DNA from: an uncultured Mycoplasmatota bacterium
GTDB lineage: Bacteria > Bacillota_I > Bacilli_A > RF39 > UBA660
NCBI GenBank assembly: GCA_946414095.1
Contig: CAMKNB010000009.1
Location: 1 to 45,961, forward strand
Reading direction: 5' to 3'
Length of the DNA stretch: 45,961 nt
A model generated the notes under the pieces. The model searched no databases. It was given only the letters and a program-made list of their open reading frames with translations, and had not been told where the DNA came from. Below, piece after piece: positions 37,935 to 45,961 of this stretch. The position numbers and the translations under genes were made by a program. The first letter of the stretch is position 1. Each line of letters starts with the position of its first letter.

Positions 37935-40016
37935 TTATAACTTTCTTACAAGTTTATATGTTCCAATTATTGATTTATAACTATCATCACCCAAATATAC
38001 TGGTGTACTACTAATAAACTCACCTAGATTGTAACTACCAAATACACATCCATCTAATTTATATACTAAATCTGGATCAATTTTAGCATTCGTTTTACTA
38101 AAATCAATACCACTTATATTTGCCAAAATAAAATTAATATTACTTAAATCTAAATAATTTAATATACTCTTATATTCATCTTTTATTTCAAAGTGAAACA
38201 AATTATCACCATCATCAACCATATAAAATAACTCTTCTTTAGTTATTGGCTTTTTCATAGCTCTTTTATCTACTAAATAGTAACTTTCTAATGCACTAGC
38301 ATTTTTATCTACTTTTTTTAAAACATAATCTCTATTGCTATCAAGTTCACTTTTAAAATTTTCTTCTTTGTTGTGATTAAAATAATAATCAAGATAATCT
38401 ATACCAGCTAAATAAGAATTTTCTGAAGGAAGTGACTTTATTGTTGTATCAAATAATATCTTTTCTCCTTCATAAGTTATTAATAATAAATTATTAGATA
38501 ACTTACTTATTTCAGAATTAATAACAGGTATAACTATTTCTCCATCAATTGATATTATTCCTTTATGTTCAGAGTCACATGCTAAAAAGAATTTATCATT
38601 AATAGGAGTAATAATATAAGGTGTTTTTTTAACTATACCATTACGTATAATAACACTACCAATTTTATTTTTAAATTTTCCATAAAATACATTTTTGTCA
38701 TTTGACCTTATAAATTTTAATGATTCTATCTCATCTAATGCATCTTCATTAGTTGGATAAGTAAATGATTTCTTGCCATTCTCAAAAACAGTATATTCTA
38801 AATATCTATAATTATCATTTGATTCAGTATCTATTCTATAGTTTCCTGCTATAAAAATATTATCTTTTGGAAATTCACAATAATCAAAACATTCTCCATT
38901 AAATAATTCATTAAATGATGTATCTAGATAAATATACTTTCCATTTTCAAGTTTAGCAATTAAAGTATCTATTCCTTCTTCATACTTAATTTCTTTATAT
39001 TTAGGATTAATTCTAAGTAAATTACCACTATAGTCATAATAATCATTACCAAATATTATTAAGTTATCTAATATATCTGCTCTTTCATAATATTTTGGAC
39101 TAATTATGACTTTTCCTTCTCTATTTACAACTCCATATCTTCTTCTTTTATCTTTTATTTCAGTTATTTCAGTTAGAAATATTCCATCATAAAATCCATG
39201 AGAATTTCTAGCTATACGATAACAATAATTTTCATAACTACCGGAAAAATATGGTTCTATTAAAACATTTCCTGCTTCATCTATTAGACAAGGATCATAA
39301 CCATCTTCAAACCTTCTTTTAACATTTACAATTGCTGTATATCTAAATCGTTTTTTATCATAAGTAAAAGCTTCATCAAACATTGGATAAGTATATTCTC
39401 CGTTTATTCCATATCCTAAATCTAAATCTTTAAAAGCAAGTTTAATATCATCACCATTTGAATTATAAGCATCAGTATAATAATAATTTTTACCATCAGC
39501 ACAACTTATAGTACCATTTTCAGTAATATAAACAGGTTCACTTTCAACATATGAATGACTTAACTTTTTATTAATTAGCATAGCTGGAGTTGAACCTATA
39601 ATATAATATCTACCTTTTGTATCTTTTGCATATCCAAGTCCACTATCAAATATTTTAATTTCTTTATATTTACAAGGTAAATTTATTCTACCTACTAAAC
39701 CATAAAGTATAGGATTGTATCTAACAAATGGATTACTATTTTTTTTAGCAACAATTCTAACACTATTTTTAACACTACTAATATAAACATAGTTATCTTT
39801 TGTAACTCTTTGTCCTTCGTTGTTAATAAGAGCAACCGTACGGCCCTCTAATTTTTCAATAGCAAGATGATCATCATCAAAATCTGAAACATTTAAAAAC
39901 TTTGGATCAATTATTATTTTTCCAATACTATTCATAAAACCATATAAATTTGAATTTTTATCTTTAAACTTAATAAGTCCATGCTTAAGCATAGAAATAT
40001 CATCGATATTGTTCAT
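37935..40016 (-). CDS. WG-repeat protein 5 (last of the array) with C-terminal IDPxxVY domain
   Basis: 693 residues, soluble, no signal peptide. WG repeats are visible near the start (NLYGFMNSIGKIIIDPKFLNV) and around 280-300 (RYGVVNREGKVIISPKYYE), with weaker copies between. The motif DTESN followed by Y-x-Y-x-EY marks the middle (about 405). The C-terminal region is pentapeptide-like (LDLSNINFILANISGIDFS) followed by TNAKIDPDLVYKLDGCVF, also seen at the ends of the 661-aa neighbour and of the gene cut by the window edge. WG repeats form beta structure and are thought to bind partners; the function is unknown. The ribosome-binding site AAGGGATGAT lies in the 15-nt gap from the gene before. 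Confidence 0.85.
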   Translation of the reverse strand: MNNIDDISMLKHGLIKFKDKNSNLYGFMNSIGKIIIDPKFLNVSDFDDDHLAIEKLEGRTVALINNEGQRVTKDNYVYISSVKNSVRIVAKKNSNPFVRYNPILYGLVGRINLPCKYKEIKIFDSGLGYAKDTKGRYYIIGSTPAMLINKKLSHSYVESEPVYITENGTISCADGKNYYYTDAYNSNGDDIKLAFKDLDLGYGINGEYTYPMFDEAFTYDKKRFRYTAIVNVKRRFEDGYDPCLIDEAGNVLIEPYFSGSYENYCYRIARNSHGFYDGIFLTEITEIKDKRRRYGVVNREGKVIISPKYYERADILDNLIIFGNDYYDYSGNLLRINPKYKEIKYEEGIDTLIAKLENGKYIYLDTSFNELFNGECFDYCEFPKDNIFIAGNYRIDTESNDNYRYLEYTVFENGKKSFTYPTNEDALDEIESLKFIRSNDKNVFYGKFKNKIGSVIIRNGIVKKTPYIITPINDKFFLACDSEHKGIISIDGEIVIPVINSEISKLSNNLLLITYEGEKILFDTTIKSLPSENSYLAGIDYLDYYFNHNKEENFKSELDSNRDYVLKKVDKNASALESYYLVDKRAMKKPITKEELFYMVDDGDNLFHFEIKDEYKSILNYLDLSNINFILANISGIDFSKTNAKIDPDLVYKLDGCVFGSYNLGEFISSTPVYLGDDSYKSIIGTYKLVRKL

Positions 40017-40031
40017 AATATATCATCCCTT

Positions 40032-42017
40032 TTATTTAAATCTTAATATATGTTTAATTGTTCCATCTTCATTTACTAATTCAAATCTAGTAGAATCATA
40101 ATAATCTAAACTATTATTATTTGTAACATTAAGTAGATTTTCTTTTTCAAATTCACAATCACTAATTTTACCTTTATATACAACTCTTGGATCTATAATA
40201 GCATTAGTGTTTACAAAACTAATTCCTGTTATATCAACATTTTTAAAAGTAAAAATACTTAAATCAAAATATGGTAAAAATGGTATTAGTTCTCTTCTAA
40301 TAATAAGATGGTCATCTTGTTTTTCAAATAATACTTCATATGGAATAGTTATTTTATTATTTTTATTTGTTAAATAGAAGTTTTCTATAGGCATAGTTAT
40401 ATTATTTTCTTTTTCATTACTTTCAAAACTTATTAGCATCCTATCTCTTGGACTAGATAATTCATATATCATGTTATCTATACTATTTCCATGTATTCCA
40501 TTATTAAAACAACCAAGATTTATATCACTAAATTCTCTATCATCTAGGTGTAACATTATATATCTATTTGTACTCGATACATATATTGTTTTTTTATCCA
40601 AAAATTTAATTAAGAAATTATCACAAGGTAATATTTCATTTCCATCTTCATCAAGTAATCCATATCTATCATCTTTTCTTATTATAAAGTATTCATTTTG
40701 ATAATTTATGTTCTCACAATCAACATCTATTCTTTTTGTTATTTTATGAGTTTTTTTATCAATCTTAACTATTATATGATATCTGTCGCTTACTTTTCCA
40801 ATTATAAATCCATCAGCAGAATAATTTTCTACACTTGTAAATATTTCATCTACTTCACTATTTGGAAAACTTATTTCACTATTAGGAAACATGAGTGTAA
40901 ATCTATCATATTCATATGGATTATTAGTACTATAACAAATATCCTTAGTACTCTTAAGTCCTGATTTAAAGTTCTTGTACTCATAATTGTTTTCACTATA
41001 TGAAGGATACAGTTTAACAAATCCATCTTTACTTTTCTGAGTATAGCATTGACTATCAATAAAAGAAGGAATATATGAACTTATAAAAACATCATCTTCC
41101 ATATAATAAACAATTAATTCATTATCTGTATATTCATATGAAGTAATACCAAAAAGAAGTCCTTCTCCTTTTAAATTATAAAATGAATATTCATCATAAA
41201 CATTTTTTATACAAAGTACATTACCTAATAATTCTACACTAACTGAATTTTCAAATATCAAATGTTCTCCATCACTAAAATAAATATCAACAGAAGTTAG
41301 TCTTGGATCACAAATACTTACAATATACTTATTAAGCCTTTTAATTTTAATATCATCTGAGTAATAAAATGAATGTTTTTCATTTTTAAATTCAATAATA
41401 CCAGAAAATTTATTAATCATTTGAAACCAACAAGTAGAATAATTATTATGTCTTTTTGTAATTACAAATGTATTATTTCTTCCTTCATATACACTATCAT
41501 CAAATTCAGGAATAACATCAAATAATATATGATCAGAATTTATAAATGGTTCTACTTCTGCATAAACAATAGTGTCTAATTTATACATTGATTCAAATGT
41601 TTTTTTGACATCTGGGTAATTTCTTCTAGTTATGGTTAAATCTCCATTATTATGAACAAGATAATATCTTTTACCAAACGGACCATTTACTACAATACTT
41701 GCTATGTAAGAACTATATTTATCAGAATCTCCACCATATGGAATCCATTCTAAAAAATTATATTTTCTTTTTATTATTTGAGCCTTATTAACAATATCTT
41801 CTCCATATTTATTGATAATTATTTCTTCATTAGTGCCTTCTTTAATTCCTTTAGCATAACCTTGTTCAGTGAAATCACTTACACTCTTAAAAATAGGATT
41901 TATAACAATTTTTCCTTCTCTATCCATAAATCCCCATAATCCATTTTCACCTTGAAATGCTGCAAGATTATAATTAAACTCTCTAATATTAATTATTGTA
42001 AAATCTCCATCTCCCAT
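40032..42017 (-). CDS. WG-repeat protein 4 with C-terminal IDPxxVY domain
   Basis: 661 residues, cytoplasmic. The N-terminal repeat is canonical (GLWGFMDREGKIVINPIFKSV), with another near 465 (YGLLDEDGNEILPCDN). In place of the DTESN motif it has STNNPYEYDRFTL at a matching position. The C-terminus shows FTFKNVDITGISFVNTNA, IDPRVVYKGKISDCEF: alternating hydrophobic residues and a common ending shared with the 693-aa protein. It is the fourth in a head-to-tail row of paralogues with 9-15 nt gaps. Shine-Dalgarno AGGAGT. Its function is unknown. Confidence 0.85.
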   Translation of the reverse strand: MGDGDFTIINIREFNYNLAAFQGENGLWGFMDREGKIVINPIFKSVSDFTEQGYAKGIKEGTNEEIIINKYGEDIVNKAQIIKRKYNFLEWIPYGGDSDKYSSYIASIVVNGPFGKRYYLVHNNGDLTITRRNYPDVKKTFESMYKLDTIVYAEVEPFINSDHILFDVIPEFDDSVYEGRNNTFVITKRHNNYSTCWFQMINKFSGIIEFKNEKHSFYYSDDIKIKRLNKYIVSICDPRLTSVDIYFSDGEHLIFENSVSVELLGNVLCIKNVYDEYSFYNLKGEGLLFGITSYEYTDNELIVYYMEDDVFISSYIPSFIDSQCYTQKSKDGFVKLYPSYSENNYEYKNFKSGLKSTKDICYSTNNPYEYDRFTLMFPNSEISFPNSEVDEIFTSVENYSADGFIIGKVSDRYHIIVKIDKKTHKITKRIDVDCENINYQNEYFIIRKDDRYGLLDEDGNEILPCDNFLIKFLDKKTIYVSSTNRYIMLHLDDREFSDINLGCFNNGIHGNSIDNMIYELSSPRDRMLISFESNEKENNITMPIENFYLTNKNNKITIPYEVLFEKQDDHLIIRRELIPFLPYFDLSIFTFKNVDITGISFVNTNAIIDPRVVYKGKISDCEFEKENLLNVTNNNSLDYYDSTRFELVNEDGTIKHILRFK

Positions 42018-42026
42018 AGTTAACTC

Positions 42027-43883
42027 CTAATTGTCTTTATTAAATATTGGTCTTAATACTTTATTTATATCTTGATTCAAGTAAGTTTCTACTCTTTCAA
42101 TAACTCTATAATCATTATTTAAAATACATATAGATTCAAAATCATAATCATTACTATCAATATTATATCTTCCTCTAATTTTAACTATATTTTCATCAAT
42201 TACTTCTATTTCATCGTATAAACAATCAAATACATCTGCTCCGTATCTACTAATAAGTCCCATTTTACCTTCTTCATCAGTATAAACAATAAATCCATGA
42301 TTGTTTTCATCTACATTAGCTGCAGTAAACTCTCTTAATAATTTTCCAGTTGTATCAAACATATAATAAGTGTCGTTAACTGATTTTGCAAGTAAATATC
42401 CACAATCATATTTATTTATATGTTTAAATTCTCCATATTTATATGGATCAAAAGTACATATAGTATTTAAATTTTCATCAATTATGCTATATTCCATATA
42501 TTTATATGGTTGATTTGATTCAGTATCTTCTTTGTATTCACCTACTATAGCAATACCATTTTTGAAAAATTCAATATAATCATAAGTCTTTTTAATTTTT
42601 TGATTTTTTTCAAAATCTGGTTTTATATATGCATATTTACCATTTTTTAGTTGTACAACTGTATAATTTTCATCTCCTATATATATATTTTTAATTAGAG
42701 AATTTATCTCAAGTCTTTTTTTATAGCAATTATATAGTTCATTGTCTAATATATACATTCCATTATTTAGTAATTCAATACTTTTATATGATATAGCTAG
42801 TTGTTGACCATTAACATTAAATAATCCTAAATTATTAGTTTCTTTATTTTTAACAATAAAATTATCATTATCAAGTCTTAAAATTTCATATCTATCATAA
42901 TCATAAGGGCCAATTATAATATAACCATATTTATTTATAACACTAACATATTTAAAGATACAATCAGTAGTAGTTACAACAATTGCATTAACAACTCCAT
43001 ATTCACTAATTTTAAAGTCTTCAGCGTAGTAGAAGCCTTTATCATAACTATAAACATAACTAGTAGTATCTAAAGGATTATAATTAACATTTGTTTTTTT
43101 TGATACATCTTTTCCAGTTAATGATGGATAAGCATTATCATTCACATAAAATTCACGATTAACTGCTCCTTGAATTGCAAAGCCATTACTAAATAATGAT
43201 AGCGGTCTATCAGCACAATTTAATAATTCACCGTATTCATTCATATAATAATATTCATCAATATCGCATCTAACAATAGCGTAACCTTCTTTAAATTCAC
43301 TAGCTTTTTGAAAATATTTTTGAATTTTCTTACCCTTAGAATTTACATAATAATATTTACCAGTTGAATCTTTAAATAAAAACATATTTTCACTAAATCC
43401 AACCATTGAATCGTTTTCATCACTTAGATATACTTGGTTTCCATATTTATCTATAATTTCAATTCTATTATTATATTTTGCATATGCATATCCATTTTCA
43501 AAAGGACTTACAAAATCAAATATTGGTATAACTAATACAGTTCCATCCTTTTCAATAAATCCCCATTTGCCTTCCTTAGTTTTAAATGCTGCGATGCCTT
43601 CACTAAACTGTAATACATCACTTACTTTATAATGGCTAAGTTTAAGTTTGAAATTACTTTCTTCTATTCTATTTCCATTTTTATCTATAGTAAAAGTATC
43701 ACGTCCATCATTTACAAACGCAACTTCGTATCTAAACTCACTTACAAATTTATATTTAGGCTTTATTACTATTCTACGTTTTTCATCTATATATCCCCAT
43801 AATCCATTTTCATTACTTTGGAATGGAGCAAGCCCATCACAAAATTCACCAACATTTTTAATATAATTTCTTTTAAACAACAT
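42027..43883 (-). CDS. WG-repeat protein 3
   Basis: 618 residues, cytoplasmic. At least three WG repeats are clear: GLWGYIDEKRRIVIKPKYKFV (about 28-48), GKWGFIEKDGTVLVIPIFDFV (about 102-122) and, weaker, KMGLISRYGADVFDCLYDEI near 555. Degenerate repeats with YYVNSKGK and YYMNEYGE lie between. The shared motif EDTESNQPYKYMEYSI is near 460. Unlike the two genes downstream it lacks the C-terminal IDPxxVY domain, ending instead in DINKVLRPIFNK. Shine-Dalgarno AGGAGT. It lies 9 nt from its neighbours on both sides. Confidence 0.85.
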   Translation of the reverse strand: MLFKRNYIKNVGEFCDGLAPFQSNENGLWGYIDEKRRIVIKPKYKFVSEFRYEVAFVNDGRDTFTIDKNGNRIEESNFKLKLSHYKVSDVLQFSEGIAAFKTKEGKWGFIEKDGTVLVIPIFDFVSPFENGYAYAKYNNRIEIIDKYGNQVYLSDENDSMVGFSENMFLFKDSTGKYYYVNSKGKKIQKYFQKASEFKEGYAIVRCDIDEYYYMNEYGELLNCADRPLSLFSNGFAIQGAVNREFYVNDNAYPSLTGKDVSKKTNVNYNPLDTTSYVYSYDKGFYYAEDFKISEYGVVNAIVVTTTDCIFKYVSVINKYGYIIIGPYDYDRYEILRLDNDNFIVKNKETNNLGLFNVNGQQLAISYKSIELLNNGMYILDNELYNCYKKRLEINSLIKNIYIGDENYTVVQLKNGKYAYIKPDFEKNQKIKKTYDYIEFFKNGIAIVGEYKEDTESNQPYKYMEYSIIDENLNTICTFDPYKYGEFKHINKYDCGYLLAKSVNDTYYMFDTTGKLLREFTAANVDENNHGFIVYTDEEGKMGLISRYGADVFDCLYDEIEVIDENIVKIRGRYNIDSNDYDFESICILNNDYRVIERVETYLNQDINKVLRPIFNKDN

Positions 43884-43892
43884 ATTTTACTC

Positions 43893-45800
43893 CTAATAAT
43901 ATCCTTTTCTTCTTCTTTCTTCTTGAGTTAGATTAAGTGATATTCTATCTACTTTTACAAACTGCCTATATTCTAAATATTTACTAGAATGTTTTGTATT
44001 AATGTTATAAATCCTAATTTCATCTGAAATCTTTATTGCTATTAATTCATCTGATAGTACACTAATTTTTCTATCAGATAATACATATGGAACATCATAA
44101 ATATCTAAATCCATATTATACAAAACATCGAATTGCTCACAACTTTCATCTTTAGGTGAAAACAAAACATTTACAATTATTAAACCATTATCATGTGTAA
44201 CTTTATCACATTTAATTTTTACTATTTTATGATTCTTAGCATTAATTAAATAACTTGTTTCTTTATCATTTAGTCTTACTTCAAATACTGGGCCTTTTAT
44301 TTGCTTAACATATTCTATATTATTAATTTCATCATTTGGTAAAGTAAATTGAATACCTTTTTCATCTAAGATATAATATTCATAATACTCATATGGATCA
44401 TTTGATTCAGTGTCTATTATCTTATTTCTACACACTGCATACCCATCATGAAAGTAACTTCCCAAATCGAATTTAAGCCCATCAAAGAGTTCTTTACCAT
44501 TTTCATCTAAATAAACATTTTTGTTACCACCATTATATTTAGCAATTGCTGCAAAGCTGCCTTCTAATCCTTCAACCTTACTATAAGGTTCAAAGCTACT
44601 ATTAGTATTTACTCCATTTCTTGGTACAAAATACATATGATGAGTTTTAAAATACGCAAGATTATTTTCTAACATTTCTGCTTCACGAGTAAGAGCATGA
44701 ATTATCCATTTTCCATCTTTATCTATTAATCCTACTTTTACTCTTCCATATTCTTCTTTACAAATATTAAATGTTCCATTTTTATTTGGATAAATATGAT
44801 TTTCTCTATAGAGTTTACTATCTAAAATAGGTCCATATATAATTTCTTTATTTTTAGCTAGAAAAATATAAAATTCATTAACGTTATCTGGATTAGTAAC
44901 TTCTACTATATGAAAAATATCATCACCATAACAAATTTCATTAATATGATCAAATTCAAAAAAACTACATTCATTATATCCATACTTAAATTTGAATACT
45001 AAATTCTTTCCTTTTTCATCAAATATTGCATATTTATTATCTAATTTACAAGTTGCATAACCATTATTAAATGGATAAACTTTATCAGCATTTACATGAG
45101 TTTTAGTATTTAATTTAGTATTAAATACAATATATCCAATATATCTTTCGCGATTATGTTTACCTGCGACTAATACATTTTTGTAAGGAGGTAATACTTC
45201 ATCATACTCACAAGAAAGTATTTCGTTTCCATTTTCATCAATAACACCATATGAATACATTTCTTTAAAATCTTCAAAAACTTCTACAGTAATTCTATAT
45301 TCTCCCACTACTGCATAGTGATCAATAAAGTCATTAATAAAATCATAATCTTTTTTAGTTAATCTTTTATTATTTTTATCAATTATAGTGTATTTGTAAT
45401 TTCTTTGATTTACAATTGCAACACCATTTTTAAAGTCACCAACTTCTCTATATTCTGGCTTAATTACTATTTCTCCATTTTCATCTATGAATCCCCATAA
45501 ATTATTTTCATCTTTAATAGCGGCATATCCTTCACTAAATTTTCTTACTTCAATTATCTTAATATCTTTAGGTTCATAATTATCCAAAAACACTCTTTTT
45601 CCATTAGTATCAATTAAATAACTATCATTAAATATATTTTTAACAACAGCAACTCCATTACAAAATGGTTTTACTTCTTTAAATTTTGCTTTAATTACTA
45701 TATTATTATTTTCATCAACAAATCCATACAGTCCTCTATCATCTTGGTAATAAGCAAGACCATTACTATATTTATCAGAAACACTTACAATCTTACTCAT
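43893..45800 (-). CDS. WG-repeat protein 2
   Basis: 635 residues, cytoplasmic. Two strong WG repeats open the protein: GLYGFVDENNNIVIKAKFKEV (about 24-44) and NLWGFIDENGEIVIKPEYREV (about 101-121). More diverged copies follow (SYGVIDENGNEILSCEYDEV; KVGLIDKDGKWIIHA). The motif IDTESNDPYEYYEYYI is near 467. The C-terminus is basic (TQEERRRKGYY) and lacks the IDPxxVY domain. Its ATG overlaps the TGA stop of the preceding array gene (ATGA), with GAAAGGAAG upstream, so it is translationally coupled to it. Confidence 0.85.
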   Translation of the reverse strand: MSKIVSVSDKYSNGLAYYQDDRGLYGFVDENNNIVIKAKFKEVKPFCNGVAVVKNIFNDSYLIDTNGKRVFLDNYEPKDIKIIEVRKFSEGYAAIKDENNLWGFIDENGEIVIKPEYREVGDFKNGVAIVNQRNYKYTIIDKNNKRLTKKDYDFINDFIDHYAVVGEYRITVEVFEDFKEMYSYGVIDENGNEILSCEYDEVLPPYKNVLVAGKHNRERYIGYIVFNTKLNTKTHVNADKVYPFNNGYATCKLDNKYAIFDEKGKNLVFKFKYGYNECSFFEFDHINEICYGDDIFHIVEVTNPDNVNEFYIFLAKNKEIIYGPILDSKLYRENHIYPNKNGTFNICKEEYGRVKVGLIDKDGKWIIHALTREAEMLENNLAYFKTHHMYFVPRNGVNTNSSFEPYSKVEGLEGSFAAIAKYNGGNKNVYLDENGKELFDGLKFDLGSYFHDGYAVCRNKIIDTESNDPYEYYEYYILDEKGIQFTLPNDEINNIEYVKQIKGPVFEVRLNDKETSYLINAKNHKIVKIKCDKVTHDNGLIIVNVLFSPKDESCEQFDVLYNMDLDIYDVPYVLSDRKISVLSDELIAIKISDEIRIYNINTKHSSKYLEYRQFVKVDRISLNLTQEERRRKGYY

Positions 45801-45961
45801 AGTATTAACTTCCTTTCATGTCCTTTTTCTACTAATTCTCCATCTATAATAGTACCTTCACAAGAAATTCCCAATTCTTTTAATTTAGACTTATGAATAG
45901 TTAAATTACTTGAGTTTAATTTACAACCATCTAAACTTCTATTATATACAATTTGTGGGTC
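45797..45961 (-). CDS. WG-array protein 1, C-terminal end only
   Basis: The frame enters at the right edge and ends in TGA at 45799-45797, giving 54 residues. They begin DPQIVYNRSLDGCKLNSSN, the same IDPxxVYxxxLxxC element that closes the 661- and 693-aa array proteins, so this is a fifth paralogue or a relative with the same ending. The stop overlaps the next gene's start as ATGA. The start and repeats lie outside the window. Confidence 0.75.
   Translation of the reverse strand, partial: DPQIVYNRSLDGCKLNSSNLTIHKSKLKELGISCEGTIIDGELVEKGHERKLIL

Noticed and set aside
1-45961. Mycoplasma-type code with UGA as Trp
   Set aside because: Genes such as mutL, dnaB and the partial WG gene end at TGA in overlaps with the next start, and Trp is encoded by TGG throughout.

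Overview
The window is a very AT-rich, gene-dense chromosomal segment from a low-GC Gram-positive bacterium. The gene set (DnaB/DnaI primosome pair, MnmA, ThrRS under a T-box, YqeG/YqeH, Obg, a SpoIIP homologue beside rpsT, a SpoIIM-like membrane protein, MurC) points to the Bacilli/Mollicutes-adjacent Firmicutes, most like the uncultured RF39-type gut lineages; that placement is an inference. UGA is a normal stop (mutL, dnaB and the truncated WG gene at the right edge all end in TGA) and Trp is TGG, so the code is standard, not mycoplasmal. A desulfoferrodoxin-type superoxide reductase fits an anaerobe. No integrase, transposase, phage structural gene or CRISPR array is visible.

Layout. 1-2.7 kb: the tail of an unknown gene and a possible gene remnant, small membrane proteins, a GNAT acetyltransferase, a truncated low-molecular-weight phosphatase with its own promoter and terminator, and a superoxide reductase. 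2.7-6.9 kb: two tandem membrane-anchored NlpC/P60 cell-wall hydrolases, a 31-residue strongly basic microprotein, a ZIP metal transporter, and a 436-bp intergenic region with duplicated 51-bp imperfect palindromes. 6.9-16 kb: an HTH protein, an SPFH/prohibitin protein, an orphan adenine/cytosine-N methyltransferase, mnmA with a SpoIIM-like gene, a 42-aa DUF4044-like gene, a histidine phosphatase, three tRNAs (Lys, Met/Ile2, Leu), the fragment of an Ig-like surface protein, a TelA pair, and murC. 16-24.8 kb: a threonine T-box operon (unknown gene, thrS, unknown gene), the dnaB-dnaI operon, and several unknown proteins. 24.8-37.9 kb: uvrC, a YigZ-domain protein, spoIIP facing rpsT, a secreted transglutaminase-like protein, the operon yqeG-yqeH-mutL-(54-aa gene)-miaA with overlapping genes, a pair of paralogous small membrane proteins, and obgE with an unknown gene. 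37.9-46 kb: a head-to-tail array of four large WG-repeat proteins plus the end of a fifth, all on the minus strand and reading toward obgE.

Two expression patterns recur. Four genes (starts at 5442, 5783, 11305, 27307) have a -10 box only 5-9 nt before the ATG and no Shine-Dalgarno sequence, as expected of leaderless mRNAs. Five unknown genes (starts at 16522, 20152, 24195, 24804, 35537) share a near-consensus promoter with exact 17-nt spacing and a G-run ribosome-binding site, AAGGGGG. Seven genes, fragments or corrected starts not obvious from long-ORF calling are annotated here: the 31-, 42- and 54-aa proteins, the LMW-PTP remnant, the Ig-like fragment, the partial fifth WG gene and the 5' partial gene. 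The least explained system is the WG-repeat array.
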